Of a stretch of DNA of 42,143 bases, positions 16,450 to 24,530 are shown piece after piece; the first letter of the stretch is position 1, and every line of letters begins with the position of its first letter. The stretch comes from Roseburia inulinivorans DSM 16841 (GTDB lineage Bacteria; Bacillota; Clostridia; Lachnospirales; Lachnospiraceae). The notes beneath the pieces were generated by a model that was given only the letters and a program-made list of their open reading frames with translations, made no database searches and was not told the DNA's origin. The translations under genes were made by a program, and so were the position numbers. The DNA is taken from assembly GCF_000174195.1 (NCBI RefSeq), contig NZ_ACFY01000110.1, positions 1 to 42,143 on the forward strand, written 5' to 3'.

Positions 16450-18366
16450 TTATTCTGCGGTCACTTCTGTCGTCGTTCCCGATGTTGTGAGCGTGTACGT
16501 TGCTCCGCTCTCCACCTCTGCGGTGCTGATGATCACACAGTCATAGGTTTTTAATGCCGTGTAACTTACGATCACATTTCCCTCACTGTCTGTCAGCACA
16601 ACGTTGCCGGCTTCCATTTGTTCTCCTAATTTTATCATAAGAACCTTCTGTTTGGAAGAATCACTCATCACCTCTGCCATGCCGCTGCTGCCGATTGCCA
16701 CAAGCGTTCCGCCGTTCACATACGCAGACGACCGGTCGCCGTAATCGATCGCATTGTTTCCGTTATCAGACGGACCGTCAATGTAGATCTCACCGCCGTT
16801 GATCGTCAGATCGCCGTTGGAATCCACGCCGTCGCCGCCTGCCAGAATGTGGATATATCCACCATTTAATTCCATTTTCTCGCCTGCTGTATTGATACCG
16901 TCATCACTTGCAGTGATATCAATCGTTCCATCGTTGATTGTCACCGTCAGGCCTTCCAGACCTTCATAACTCTCTGTCACAGTGATCGTACCACCATTTA
17001 CTATCAGTGCATCATCTGCATGCACACCATCATCGCCTGTCGCAAGCGTGTATGTTCCATCTGCGATCGTAATATTTGCGTTGCTGTGGATGGAATCATC
17101 TGCGGAATCAATCTGGTAAGTGCCTCCATTTAAGTACATGCCGCCACCTGCCTTGATTCCTTTTGTGCTGGTGCCGCTCTCGTCAGTTGTGGTATCTTCT
17201 GTTGTTTCTGCACTGCTGCTCTGATGATCTGTTGCGTTATCTGGCGCAGCTGTTTCATCTGCTGTATCACTCTGATCAGTTTGGGATGGTTTCTCCGGTG
17301 GAGTTGTTCCATCTGGTCTCTTGCCCATTTCCGTCATATTTTCTCCATCCGGCTTTTCCCCCATCTGTGGCATGCTTTCTCCGTCCGGTCTCTCGCCGTT
17401 TTGTGGCATTCCGCCACCCGGTCCACCCGGCACATCTGACTCATGCGTTTTCAGACTGTTTGCAGCGCCGCCCCCAGCTGTGATGTCAAGTGTTCCATCC
17501 TCGATCTGCACGATATTGGAAGCGTCCATGCCATCGCCATCACTTGTGATCGTAAAATCACCATCTGCAATATAAATATAGCCCTTTTCTTCATCATCTG
17601 CATTTTCCGCATGAATGCCATCTTTTTCTGCGGTTAAAATAAAGGTTCCATCTGCGATACGCACACTGTCTTTTCCCGATAATGCGTGCCCTGCTGCTGT
17701 GATATCGTATGTACCGCCTATGATTTTCAGATCATCTTTGGATACAATTCCATGTCCTTCTGCTGATATGATCGTCAGACTTCCAGTGCCGTTTAACGTA
17801 AGGTCTGATTTTGCAAAAATCACGGCATCAATGTTGTTGTCGTCAATCGCAACATACTCATCCGTATTGCGAAGTGTATTCTGCGATCCTTCTGCAAGCG
17901 TTACAAATACTTTCTCTGCGCTTTTTACATACACTGCTGCACTTGAAGCACAGGTAATGTCCACATTATCAAATACGATCTGCACTTTCGCATTATCTGC
18001 GTCCACCACAATCTGTCCTTCCGACAGTGTTCCGGAAAAAATATAAGTCCCTTCTGCCGTGATTGTCACCGTCTGTCCTTTGATTACAACGCCATCCGTT
18101 TCCCCTGTGATACCATCATCGGAAAGTGTGACATAAACTGCCCCACTCTCCTCATAGGTTCCTGCCAGATCCCGTTCAGTAAACATATCTGCATTTGAAA
18201 AAGTTCCTGCTTCACTCTGTGCTGATGTTTCTTCTGCATTTGTTTCTGTTTCCGAGGAAACAACATTGCCAGTACTGCTCTTTGTCCCTGTACAGCCTGC
18301 CACTGCCGTCATGGATAATGCCGTAGCACAAAACAATGCCAGCAGTTTTTTTCTTCTATAACTCAT
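16450..18366 (-). CDS. Secreted beta-helix carbohydrate-binding lipoprotein (Cthe_2159-like)
   Basis: 638 aa. N-terminal lipoprotein signal (LSMTAVAGCTG). The rest is built of repeated beta-helix rungs with NGG/DDGI themes (for example INDGTIDITASDDGIN, LNGGYIHILAGGDGVD), typical of calcium-binding polysaccharide-binding proteins of the Cthe_2159 class. The rungs are interrupted around residues 310-400 by a Met/Pro/Gly-rich tandem repeat (MPQ-MGEKPDGE type) and a Ser/Thr/Glu-rich stretch. I chose the ATG at 18366, nine bases after GGAGG; an ATG at 18372 is too close. The start overlaps the DUF4956 stop. Role inferred: surface protein made under the adjacent two-component system. Confidence 0.8.
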   Translation of the reverse strand: MSYRRKKLLALFCATALSMTAVAGCTGTKSSTGNVVSSETETNAEETSAQSEAGTFSNADMFTERDLAGTYEESGAVYVTLSDDGITGETDGVVIKGQTVTITAEGTYIFSGTLSEGQIVVDADNAKVQIVFDNVDITCASSAAVYVKSAEKVFVTLAEGSQNTLRNTDEYVAIDDNNIDAVIFAKSDLTLNGTGSLTIISAEGHGIVSKDDLKIIGGTYDITAAGHALSGKDSVRIADGTFILTAEKDGIHAENADDEEKGYIYIADGDFTITSDGDGMDASNIVQIEDGTLDITAGGGAANSLKTHESDVPGGPGGGMPQNGERPDGESMPQMGEKPDGENMTEMGKRPDGTTPPEKPSQTDQSDTADETAAPDNATDHQSSSAETTEDTTTDESGTSTKGIKAGGGMYLNGGTYQIDSADDSIHSNANITIADGTYTLATGDDGVHADDALIVNGGTITVTESYEGLEGLTVTINDGTIDITASDDGINTAGEKMELNGGYIHILAGGDGVDSNGDLTINGGEIYIDGPSDNGNNAIDYGDRSSAYVNGGTLVAIGSSGMAEVMSDSSKQKVLMIKLGEQMEAGNVVLTDSEGNVIVSYTALKTYDCVIISTAEVESGATYTLTTSGTTTEVTAE

Positions 18367-19051
18367 TGACATTTGCCTCCTGTCTCATCATACTGATTTC
18401 CAGATTTCCGTTTCTGCATCTCAATTCATCGAGAAATGTTTTCTCTTCCGCATTATCTTTTAACGTCACATGATAGGTAAGTTTGTAAAGACTTCCCATA
18501 TTGGAGGTTTTCACAGCGACTACTTCACAGGATGATAAATATTTTTCAAAAAGATCATCAAATACTGCTCCGTAATTTAAATCCTCCGGGATTGTGATAC
18601 GAAGTGTTTTCTCTCTTACTTCTGCTTTTTTTACACCGAATCCGGTCACATTTAACACAAACATCACGGCTCCCATAATGAGTGAAAACAGTACTGCAAA
18701 CCCAAGATACCCCATCCCTGCGATTAGTCCTGCCGCCATTGCAAGAAAAATGGTTCCGATCTCTTTTGCAGTTCCCGGCACAGAACGGAAACGTACAAGC
18801 GAAAATGCTCCTGCCACAGCCACTCCGGCACCTACATTTCCATTTACCATCATGATGACAATGCAAACGATTGCCGGGAGCATTGCGAGTGTCACTGCAA
18901 AGCTCGTCGTATAGCGGCTTTTATAAGTGTAAACCCATGTGATGAATGCCCCGATCAACAGTGACACCACAATACAGAGCAAAAAATCCGGCACGGAAAT
19001 CACCGCCGCACCTGCTGTATCAAAAATTCCTGTAAATAAATTGTTTAACAT
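18356..19051 (-). CDS. DUF4956 membrane protein
   Basis: 231 aa. Four hydrophobic segments in the first about 145 residues, with the conserved stretch GAGVAVAGAFSLVRFRSVPGT between helices, followed by a cytosolic ferredoxin-like C-terminal domain (LRITIPEDLNYGAVFDDLFEKY). Genes of this family are regularly next to VTC-domain proteins, as here (21 bases downstream of one). The molecular activity is not known; a membrane partner or transporter for the VTC enzyme is an inference. Confidence 0.88.
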   Translation of the reverse strand: MLNNLFTGIFDTAGAAVISVPDFLLCIVVSLLIGAFITWVYTYKSRYTTSFAVTLAMLPAIVCIVIMMVNGNVGAGVAVAGAFSLVRFRSVPGTAKEIGTIFLAMAAGLIAGMGYLGFAVLFSLIMGAVMFVLNVTGFGVKKAEVREKTLRITIPEDLNYGAVFDDLFEKYLSSCEVVAVKTSNMGSLYKLTYHVTLKDNAEEKTFLDELRCRNGNLEISMMRQEANVNEL

Positions 19052-19072
19052 ATTAATTTCTCCATTTCTTTT

Positions 19073-19837
19073 TTAACATTTTATTGCCTGCTGCACAACC
19101 TCATCTCCGGTAAACACAAAGAATTTTTCCGGCGGACAGCTTCTCTGCTCTCTCGCATAAATCGTGCGGTAGGCGGTCGCATATTTGGAAAATGACGTTT
19201 TATAAATCTGGTTTTCTGTCAGAAAATGAACCATCCAGAGCGGTATTGCGCCCGCCGTTTTCACTTCCATAAGCACTTTATTTTTATCTAAAATTGCTTC
19301 CCCGTAAATTCCTTTACAGAGAGAAAGGTCGTAATTTCTCCAGAGAATGTTCTGATCAAACGTGATCCGGAACTCGTGATCGTCCTTCGCATAAAAAGCT
19401 TCTCTCTTATAGGAAAGCATCACTGCCGGAGCCAGCTTTTTATAATTTTTCAGACAGTAATCGATTTCTCTGGTGATCTGTGTATCTTTTACTTTTTCAT
19501 GAAAAAGCAGGTAACGTTCTGCCTCGTCCTCCGTCATTGCAATTCTTCTTTTGTATACAACGGACTCATACTTCTTCTTCAGTTCCACAAAAACGGTCGT
19601 GTCCTTGTCTGCCGTGCCGTAACTTCTCAATCTCAGTTTTTCTTTATAAACCGGGTGTTCCATTGATCTTTGGATCAGCAGATAGTCCGGTGTATCAAAG
19701 TAGAGACTGCATATTGTACTCACTCCATGCTCGTCTGCGGTCATGTACTGTTTCATTTGATTTTTTAACAGTTCCGCCTGCGTGATATCCAACATATATT
19801 TGATCTCACACCTTTTAAATATCATCTGATCTGCCAT
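19073..19837 (-). CDS. VTC-domain polyphosphate polymerase-like protein
   Basis: 254 aa, cytosolic triphosphate-tunnel-type fold. Tunnel residues are present in order: Lys8/Arg9/Lys13 (FKRCEIKYML), Arg69/Arg71 (KLRLRSYG), Glu85/Lys87 (VELKKKY), Lys96, Arg145 (SYKREAF), Arg157, Glu191/Lys193 (MEVKT), and C-terminal YKTSFSKY. In yeast Vtc4 these coordinate ATP and growing polyphosphate; by analogy this could make polyphosphate or another polyphosphorylated product. I chose the ATG at 19837 (AAAGGAG seven bases upstream). First gene of the five-gene operon. Confidence 0.87.
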   Translation of the reverse strand: MADQMIFKRCEIKYMLDITQAELLKNQMKQYMTADEHGVSTICSLYFDTPDYLLIQRSMEHPVYKEKLRLRSYGTADKDTTVFVELKKKYESVVYKRRIAMTEDEAERYLLFHEKVKDTQITREIDYCLKNYKKLAPAVMLSYKREAFYAKDDHEFRITFDQNILWRNYDLSLCKGIYGEAILDKNKVLMEVKTAGAIPLWMVHFLTENQIYKTSFSKYATAYRTIYAREQRSCPPEKFFVFTGDEVVQQAIKC

Positions 19838-19894
19838 AAGTGTCTCCTTTCCTTTGCGCATATCTTATCAGGCGAACCTTAAATGAACTTAAAA

Positions 19895-19926
19895 AAAGAA
19901 ACCATCCTTTAAAAAATGGTTTCTTT
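19895..19926 (-). terminator. Terminator upstream of the VTC operon
   Basis: AAAGAAACCAT and ATGGTTTCTTT form an 11-bp stem. It ends transcription from the nuclease remnant before the VTC operon. Confidence 0.8.
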
Positions 19927-19950
19927 GTCATGCTTCATTATATTTTTCTG

Positions 19951-20215
19951 TTATCTGGATTCGGACTGGAGTTCGGCGATGGCGGCCTGTCGTTGACCGA
20001 TTTCTTTGCCGGCTTCCTCGCCCTGCTGATATGCTTTTTCTGCGACTTCTTCTGAATATTTTCTCATTATTTCACACACTGCGTTTACGCCTCCCTCTTC
20101 ATGTTTCAGATAGTGCACACGGTTGGTTAATTTCGGAAATTTGGCATTATCTATCTCTTTTTTTATTATATAGAACCCCTCAAGATTCTTCAAGACTGTT
20201 TGCATGGATTTTTTA
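19951..20215 (-). pseudogene. C-terminal remnant of an Rpn/PD-(D/E)XK nuclease-transposase family protein
   Basis: About 88 residues matching only the tail of such proteins: KEIDNAKFPKLTNRVHYLKH, then NAVCEIMRKYSEEVAEKAYQQG, then a charged coiled coil (GEEAGKEIGQRQ). There is no room for the nuclease core, because the cspA terminator lies just upstream. An apparent ATG at 20253 falls inside that terminator and is not a credible start. A decayed copy of a recombination-promoting nuclease family gene. Confidence 0.65.
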
Positions 20216-20227
20216 GTTATGTATGCA

Positions 20228-20260
20228 AAAAAGAGTGCCGGAAAAACCGACACTCTTTTT
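20228..20260 (-). terminator. Terminator downstream of cspA
   Basis: AAAAAGAGTG-CCGG and CCG-A-CACTCTTTTT form a long stem with a short A-rich loop; strong U tract on the minus-strand exit. Confidence 0.85.
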
Positions 20261-20373
20261 CAAATCCATTGTTTGCAATATCTTAATCTAGAAAAATAAA
20301 ACAAGTTCTATTTAATAAAGAAAAAGGTACATGAAACTACTGATTTAGACTGTAGTAACAAGCGATAATGAAA

Positions 20374-20577
20374 TTATCTTACTACTGTTACGTTTGTTGC
20401 CTGTGGTCCTTTTGCGCCTTCAACAACTTCAAATTCTACTGCAGCGCCCTCTTCTAAGGATTTGAAACCTTCCATATTAAGACCTGAGTAGTGAACGAAT
20501 ACATCATTTCCCTGTTCGTCGGAGATGAATCCGTATCCTTTTTGGTTGTTAAACCACTTTACTGTACCTTTGTTCAT
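20374..20577 (-). CDS. cspA: Cold-shock protein, CspA family
   Basis: 67 aa single cold-shock domain that binds single-stranded RNA and DNA. RNP1 is KGYGFI and RNP2 is DVFVHYS, both intact. I chose the ATG at 20577 (MNKGTVKWF) with GGAGG about ten bases upstream; the open frame begins earlier at 20613 but lacks support. A 7-bp hairpin lies in the leader and a strong terminator follows. Confidence 0.95.
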   Translation of the reverse strand: MNKGTVKWFNNQKGYGFISDEQGNDVFVHYSGLNMEGFKSLEEGAAVEFEVVEGAKGPQATNVTVVR

Positions 20578-20602
20578 TGAAAAGTACCTCCAAAAAATAT
20601 TT

Positions 20603-20656
20603 CTATGGTACACTTATCGCACCATAGTCACAGAATAACATAACAGTTTCAAAAAG
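20603..20656 (-). promoter_or_regulatory. cspA promoter and leader hairpin
   Basis: On the minus strand, TTTACT, a 17-base gap and TATTCT form a plausible promoter. The leader then contains CTATGGT...ACCATAG (20603-20627), a 7-bp stem with an 11-base loop just before the ribosome site. Cold-shock leaders often fold to control translation, but the role here is inferred. Confidence 0.5.
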
Positions 20657-20671
20657 TAAAGTGTTATTATG

Positions 20672-21949
20672 CTACATTGTAAGTTTCACTTTGATGATTC
20701 TTGCAACAGATTCATTGATACGATCCTCTGTGATTGTTCCGCCAGTCACTGCATCCATCACACCCTGATAAGCACTCTGGAAATCCTCCGGCATTAAGAT
20801 CATATCTACACCTGCCTGAATCGCTGCTACTGCTGCGTCAGCAGAGCTGTATGTTCCTGTAATTGCGCCCATATTCATCGCATCTGTGATCACAACACCG
20901 TGGAACCCAAGCTGGTTGCGAAGCACATCTGTCACCATGACAGAAGAAAGCGAAGCCGGTGTATCATCTCCGGTAACAGCAGGTGCCGAAATATGTCCTA
21001 CCATCACAAAAGATGCTCCGCTATTCACTGCCTGCTGGAATGGAACAAGCTCATTTGCCAGCAGATCATCTAACGATTTATCTGTAGAAACTGCTCCGTC
21101 GTGGGAATCTCCTGCGGTAGCTCCCTGTCCCGGAAAATGTTTTACCACGCTTAATATCTGGTGTTCGTTCAGTCCCTGCATCTCAGCACAAACCATGTCT
21201 GCCACAAGCTGACTGTCTGAACCAAATGACCGGTCTTTGATCACGGTGTTATCCGGATTCGTCAGCACATCCGCAACCGGAGCAAAATCCATATTAAAAC
21301 CAAGTGTATTCAGATACGTTCCGATCGTACTTCCTGCATTGTATGCATTCTGGGAATCCCCGGTCGCTCCTACATCACTCATATTTCCAACATCTGTCAC
21401 TCCAAAAGCACTGTTGGATGCAATCCTTGCTACAGTTCCACCTTCCTCATCCACACCGAGGAACACTGGAATTCCTACTATTTCCTGACTGTAGCTCTTC
21501 ATATTGGTAAGCATCTGTGTCGTCTGGTCGGTTCCGGTCAAGTTCTTTGCCATATAAATCAGACCACCTACCGGATACTGCGTGTAGGCTGCCTTTGTGG
21601 AATCTCCTGCCATCGTTGCTCCGTCCACTCCGGTCAGTGCGTCCGGTGTGATCATGAACATCTGCGCTACTTTCTGCTCTAAGGTCATGCCGGCAGCAAT
21701 CTGCATTGCCTGATCCATCAACGGATCGCTGACTTCAGTTACCGGAGTTGTCTCCGGTTCCTCGGTCGCTTCTGTTGTCACGCTCTCGGTATTCTTTTCC
21801 GGTTTATTCACTCCCGGTTTTACAAATTTATGGACTGCAAACACAATTCCTCCGATCAAAACGGCAAGTACTACAAAAAATACTGCCACAACTATGATCG
21901 CACTCTGTGTATCTTTTTTTCGTTTCTCTCGTCTTTCTTCCTGATTCAT
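20672..21949 (-). CDS. Membrane-anchored GH3 beta-N-acetylhexosaminidase (NagZ-like)
   Basis: 425 aa. A basic cytosolic start, one membrane helix (about residues 18-42), a Thr/Glu/Pro-rich linker, then a GH3 catalytic domain outside the cell. The catalytic His/Asp motif of NagZ-type enzymes is visible in KHFPGQGATAGDSHDG, and GVDEEGGTVARI and VITDAMNMGAI are family blocks. It likely releases terminal N-acetylglucosamine from peptidoglycan fragments or chitin-like sugars. The extracellular location differs from cytosolic NagZ of Proteobacteria but is common in Firmicutes. Confidence 0.9.
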   Translation of the reverse strand: MNQEERREKRKKDTQSAIIVVAVFFVVLAVLIGGIVFAVHKFVKPGVNKPEKNTESVTTEATEEPETTPVTEVSDPLMDQAMQIAAGMTLEQKVAQMFMITPDALTGVDGATMAGDSTKAAYTQYPVGGLIYMAKNLTGTDQTTQMLTNMKSYSQEIVGIPVFLGVDEEGGTVARIASNSAFGVTDVGNMSDVGATGDSQNAYNAGSTIGTYLNTLGFNMDFAPVADVLTNPDNTVIKDRSFGSDSQLVADMVCAEMQGLNEHQILSVVKHFPGQGATAGDSHDGAVSTDKSLDDLLANELVPFQQAVNSGASFVMVGHISAPAVTGDDTPASLSSVMVTDVLRNQLGFHGVVITDAMNMGAITGTYSSADAAVAAIQAGVDMILMPEDFQSAYQGVMDAVTGGTITEDRINESVARIIKVKLTM

Positions 21950-22001
21950 CTGTGTATTTCCTCTCTGGGGAATTTTGATCTACATGCTTCTACCCCGCAA
22001 T

Positions 22002-22038
22002 AAACAGCATCCTGCCTGTAAACAGCCAGATGCTGTTT
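22002..22038 (-). terminator. Terminator after the ManA region
   Basis: AAACAGCATC and GATGCTGTTT form a 10-bp perfect stem with a 17-base loop, followed by T residues, between the manA stop and the GH3 gene. Confidence 0.75.
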
Positions 22039-22115
22039 CTTACGTGTCTGGCACTGCTCATTGCTTATGCACATTATAGCAGTTTCTTCCTCTGAAAGCA
22101 AATAACGGTTTTGTT

Positions 22116-23065
22116 TTATATCGTGGAGGCAATGATCTGCATGCTGCCCTGCAATTCCACGTTTCCGAAGCCATTTGGAAGTATGAAATGATCTCCTTTT
22201 TTCACCGGCTGACCGTTGACGATTCCATTGCCATCCGTAACTGTCATATTCATAAAAGGTGCATTCTGCTCAAAAGTCATTTTACCTGAAACATCTATTT
22301 TATAGATATGAAAGTATTTGCAGGCATACAGTTCATTTAACGTATTGACCGGAAGATCTGCCACCGATTTCACACTGTCTGCAGCCGATTTTGCAGGCAC
22401 AGTGATCACGTCAATACTCTTGTCGATATGTAGCTCTCTCGGCTTTCCATTGGAGAGACAGCCATAATCATAAACGCGGTAGGTAATATCACTGTTCTGC
22501 TGTGTTTCCAGAATGAGTGTTCCGCCTTTGATCGCATGAACTGTTCCCGGATCGATCTGAAGAAAATCGCCTTTTTTGATCGGGATCTCACGGATAAATT
22601 CACTCCACTTTCCCTCATGGATCATCCGGCTTAATTCCTCTTTTGTCCCTGCATTGTGTCCGATAACGATCGTTGCATTTTCCTTGCAGTCGAGAATGTA
22701 CCAGCACTCTGTTTTTCCAAGTGAACCATTTTCATGGACTTTTGCATAATCATCGTCTGGATGTACCTGAATGCTCAGGTCATCTTTCGCATCGATAATT
22801 TTGATCAGGAGTGGGAAACGGTCACTGTCCACATTTCCGAAAACTTCCGGATGTTTTTCCACAATTCGGACAGCTTCATTCCACGGAATCCACAGTCTCT
22901 TAAAGTTACGTCTCCATTTGGATGTGCAGAAATTCCCCAGCACTCCCATAAATCATCACCTTCGACCGGATAATGAAAATCCTCTCTCAATCGCGTACCG
23001 CCCCAGATGTTGTGTGTACATACCGGATCTAAAAATAAAATTTCTTTCGTGGTCTGATTTGTTGA
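22116..23065 (-). pseudogene. manA: Class I mannose-6-phosphate isomerase domain, frameshifted, in frame with GH1
   Basis: About 316 aa after repair; interconverts mannose-6-phosphate and fructose-6-phosphate with zinc. Motifs: ILFLDPVCTHNIWGGTRL at the N-terminus, QVHPDDDYA and GKTECWYIL near the metal site, DPGTVHAIKGG. It has no start codon of its own: its reading frame is the direct continuation of the GH1 frame after a six-residue link (STNQTT). The frame then breaks at an A5 run (plus-strand T 22854-22858); six A restores it, giving LWKKHPEVFGNVD. The downstream part is open 22116-22949. Confidence 0.8.
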
Positions 23066-24418
23066 TAAATTGCCTCCATTTGTCCCAATCACATTCTGAT
23101 ACCAAAACGCAGAATCTTTTACAATTCTCCGCTGTGTCATAAAATCCACATAAATCATGCCAAAACGTTCCCTGTATCCCTCGGACCATTCAAAATTATC
23201 CAGAAATGTCCACAGGAAATACCCCCGGATATCGGCTCCCTCATCATATGCCCTCTGCATGGCTCCGATGTAGGAATCCAGAAATGTGATGCGATCATTG
23301 TCATGTACTCTGCCGTCAAAGCTCACATTATCATGACAGGACATACCATTTTCTGTGATATACAAAGGAAGCGGATACCGCTCCGTCAAAAATTTGATTC
23401 CATAATAAAATGCTTTTGGTGTTACCGGCCAGTTGCACGCCGTCTTTGGAAATCCCGGTTCCCGGTCCACAAACTCCGGTTCGCCGTCTGCGCCCTGACG
23501 CACGTAATAGCCATTATATATGTTCTGTCCCATAAAATCCAGTGGCTGATGGATCAGCTGCATATCTGTCTCTGTGATCTCCGGCAGATACTCTTTGAAT
23601 TTTTCCAGTCCCTCTTTCGGATAATGACCTAAAAAGACCGGGTCTGAAAACCATGAGATATTCCAGGTCCAGTTATCCATCGGATTGTAAAAACCAAAAT
23701 AAACTTTTCTGGCAGCTTCGATATCTTCAGCACTGTCCGTGTATGGATAAGCCACTCCTCCAGTCGGTGCAAAGCCGATCCGGATTTTTTGTTTTGCGTA
23801 TTTTCTTAAATTGATCACTGCCTGTCCGTGCGCTTTCAACAGATTATGCGCGATCTGAAAAGTCTCCGGAATCGACAATTTCAATCCCGGTGCATGGACA
23901 CCGCTTAAATGCCCAAGTCCTACCACACACTGTGGCTCATTGATCGTGATAAAATACTCGCAGAGATCCGAAAAATTCTCTGCCACCACTTTTGCATATT
24001 CCCCGAACCAGTCTACCACTTCCTCATTCAGCCAGCCGCCCTTTTCCTGCAACGCCTGTGGAAACTCCCAATGAAACAGGGTAATATATGGTGTAATGCC
24101 ATTTTCCTTCATTGTAAGAATCATGTCGCGGTACATCGCAATCGCTTTTTCATTGACACGCCCGGTGCCCTCCGGCAGAATCCGCGCCCAGTTTAAGGAA
24201 AAACGATATGCTTTGATTCCGAGATTTTTCATTAATGCATAGTCATCTTTATAATGGTGCATGTGATCACAGCTTGTGTACGCATTCTGATTTTGAAAAA
24301 TGCGTCCCTGCTCCGTAAAAGTGTCCCAGACCGTCTTTCCTCTTCCGTCATCCGGGTCAGTTCCCTCTACCTGATATGCGCTGCTTGCCACGCCCCAGAC
24401 AAATTTGTCATCAAACAT
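22805..24418 (-). CDS. GH1 beta-glucosidase, reading into ManA
   Basis: The GH1 enzyme is residues 1-451 and cleaves beta-glucosides (possibly beta-galactosides or fucosides). Acid/base Glu161 lies in TINEP and nucleophile Glu356 in YITENG; FEWSEGYRERFGM supports the non-phosphorylated-substrate type. No signal peptide, so cytosolic. AAGGAG six bases before the ATG. A normal GH1 would end at NGGNL (residue 451, codon 23066-23068), but there is no stop: the frame runs on into mannose-6-phosphate isomerase sequence and only ends, out of frame, at 22805. Repaired, a fusion of about 767 aa results. Confidence 0.9.
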   Translation of the reverse strand: MFDDKFVWGVASSAYQVEGTDPDDGRGKTVWDTFTEQGRIFQNQNAYTSCDHMHHYKDDYALMKNLGIKAYRFSLNWARILPEGTGRVNEKAIAMYRDMILTMKENGITPYITLFHWEFPQALQEKGGWLNEEVVDWFGEYAKVVAENFSDLCEYFITINEPQCVVGLGHLSGVHAPGLKLSIPETFQIAHNLLKAHGQAVINLRKYAKQKIRIGFAPTGGVAYPYTDSAEDIEAARKVYFGFYNPMDNWTWNISWFSDPVFLGHYPKEGLEKFKEYLPEITETDMQLIHQPLDFMGQNIYNGYYVRQGADGEPEFVDREPGFPKTACNWPVTPKAFYYGIKFLTERYPLPLYITENGMSCHDNVSFDGRVHDNDRITFLDSYIGAMQRAYDEGADIRGYFLWTFLDNFEWSEGYRERFGMIYVDFMTQRRIVKDSAFWYQNVIGTNGGNLSTNQTTKEILFLDPVCTHNIWGGTRLREDFHYPVEGDDLWECWGISAHPNGDVTLRDCGFRGMKLSELWKNIRKFSEMWTVTVSHS

Positions 24419-24530
24419 GTGATTCTCCTTCTCTGTCTCTGATTCTTGTTTTTTATTTGGTATAAATATTAAATCTAAATTATATATTTACTTCTTCTCA
24501 GAGGCAATCACAACTTCTGCAAATATTCAT

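Noticed and set aside
16400..18100. Several long open frames opposite the beta-helix gene
   Set aside because: They are antisense shadows of a repetitive gene, without ribosome sites or family motifs.
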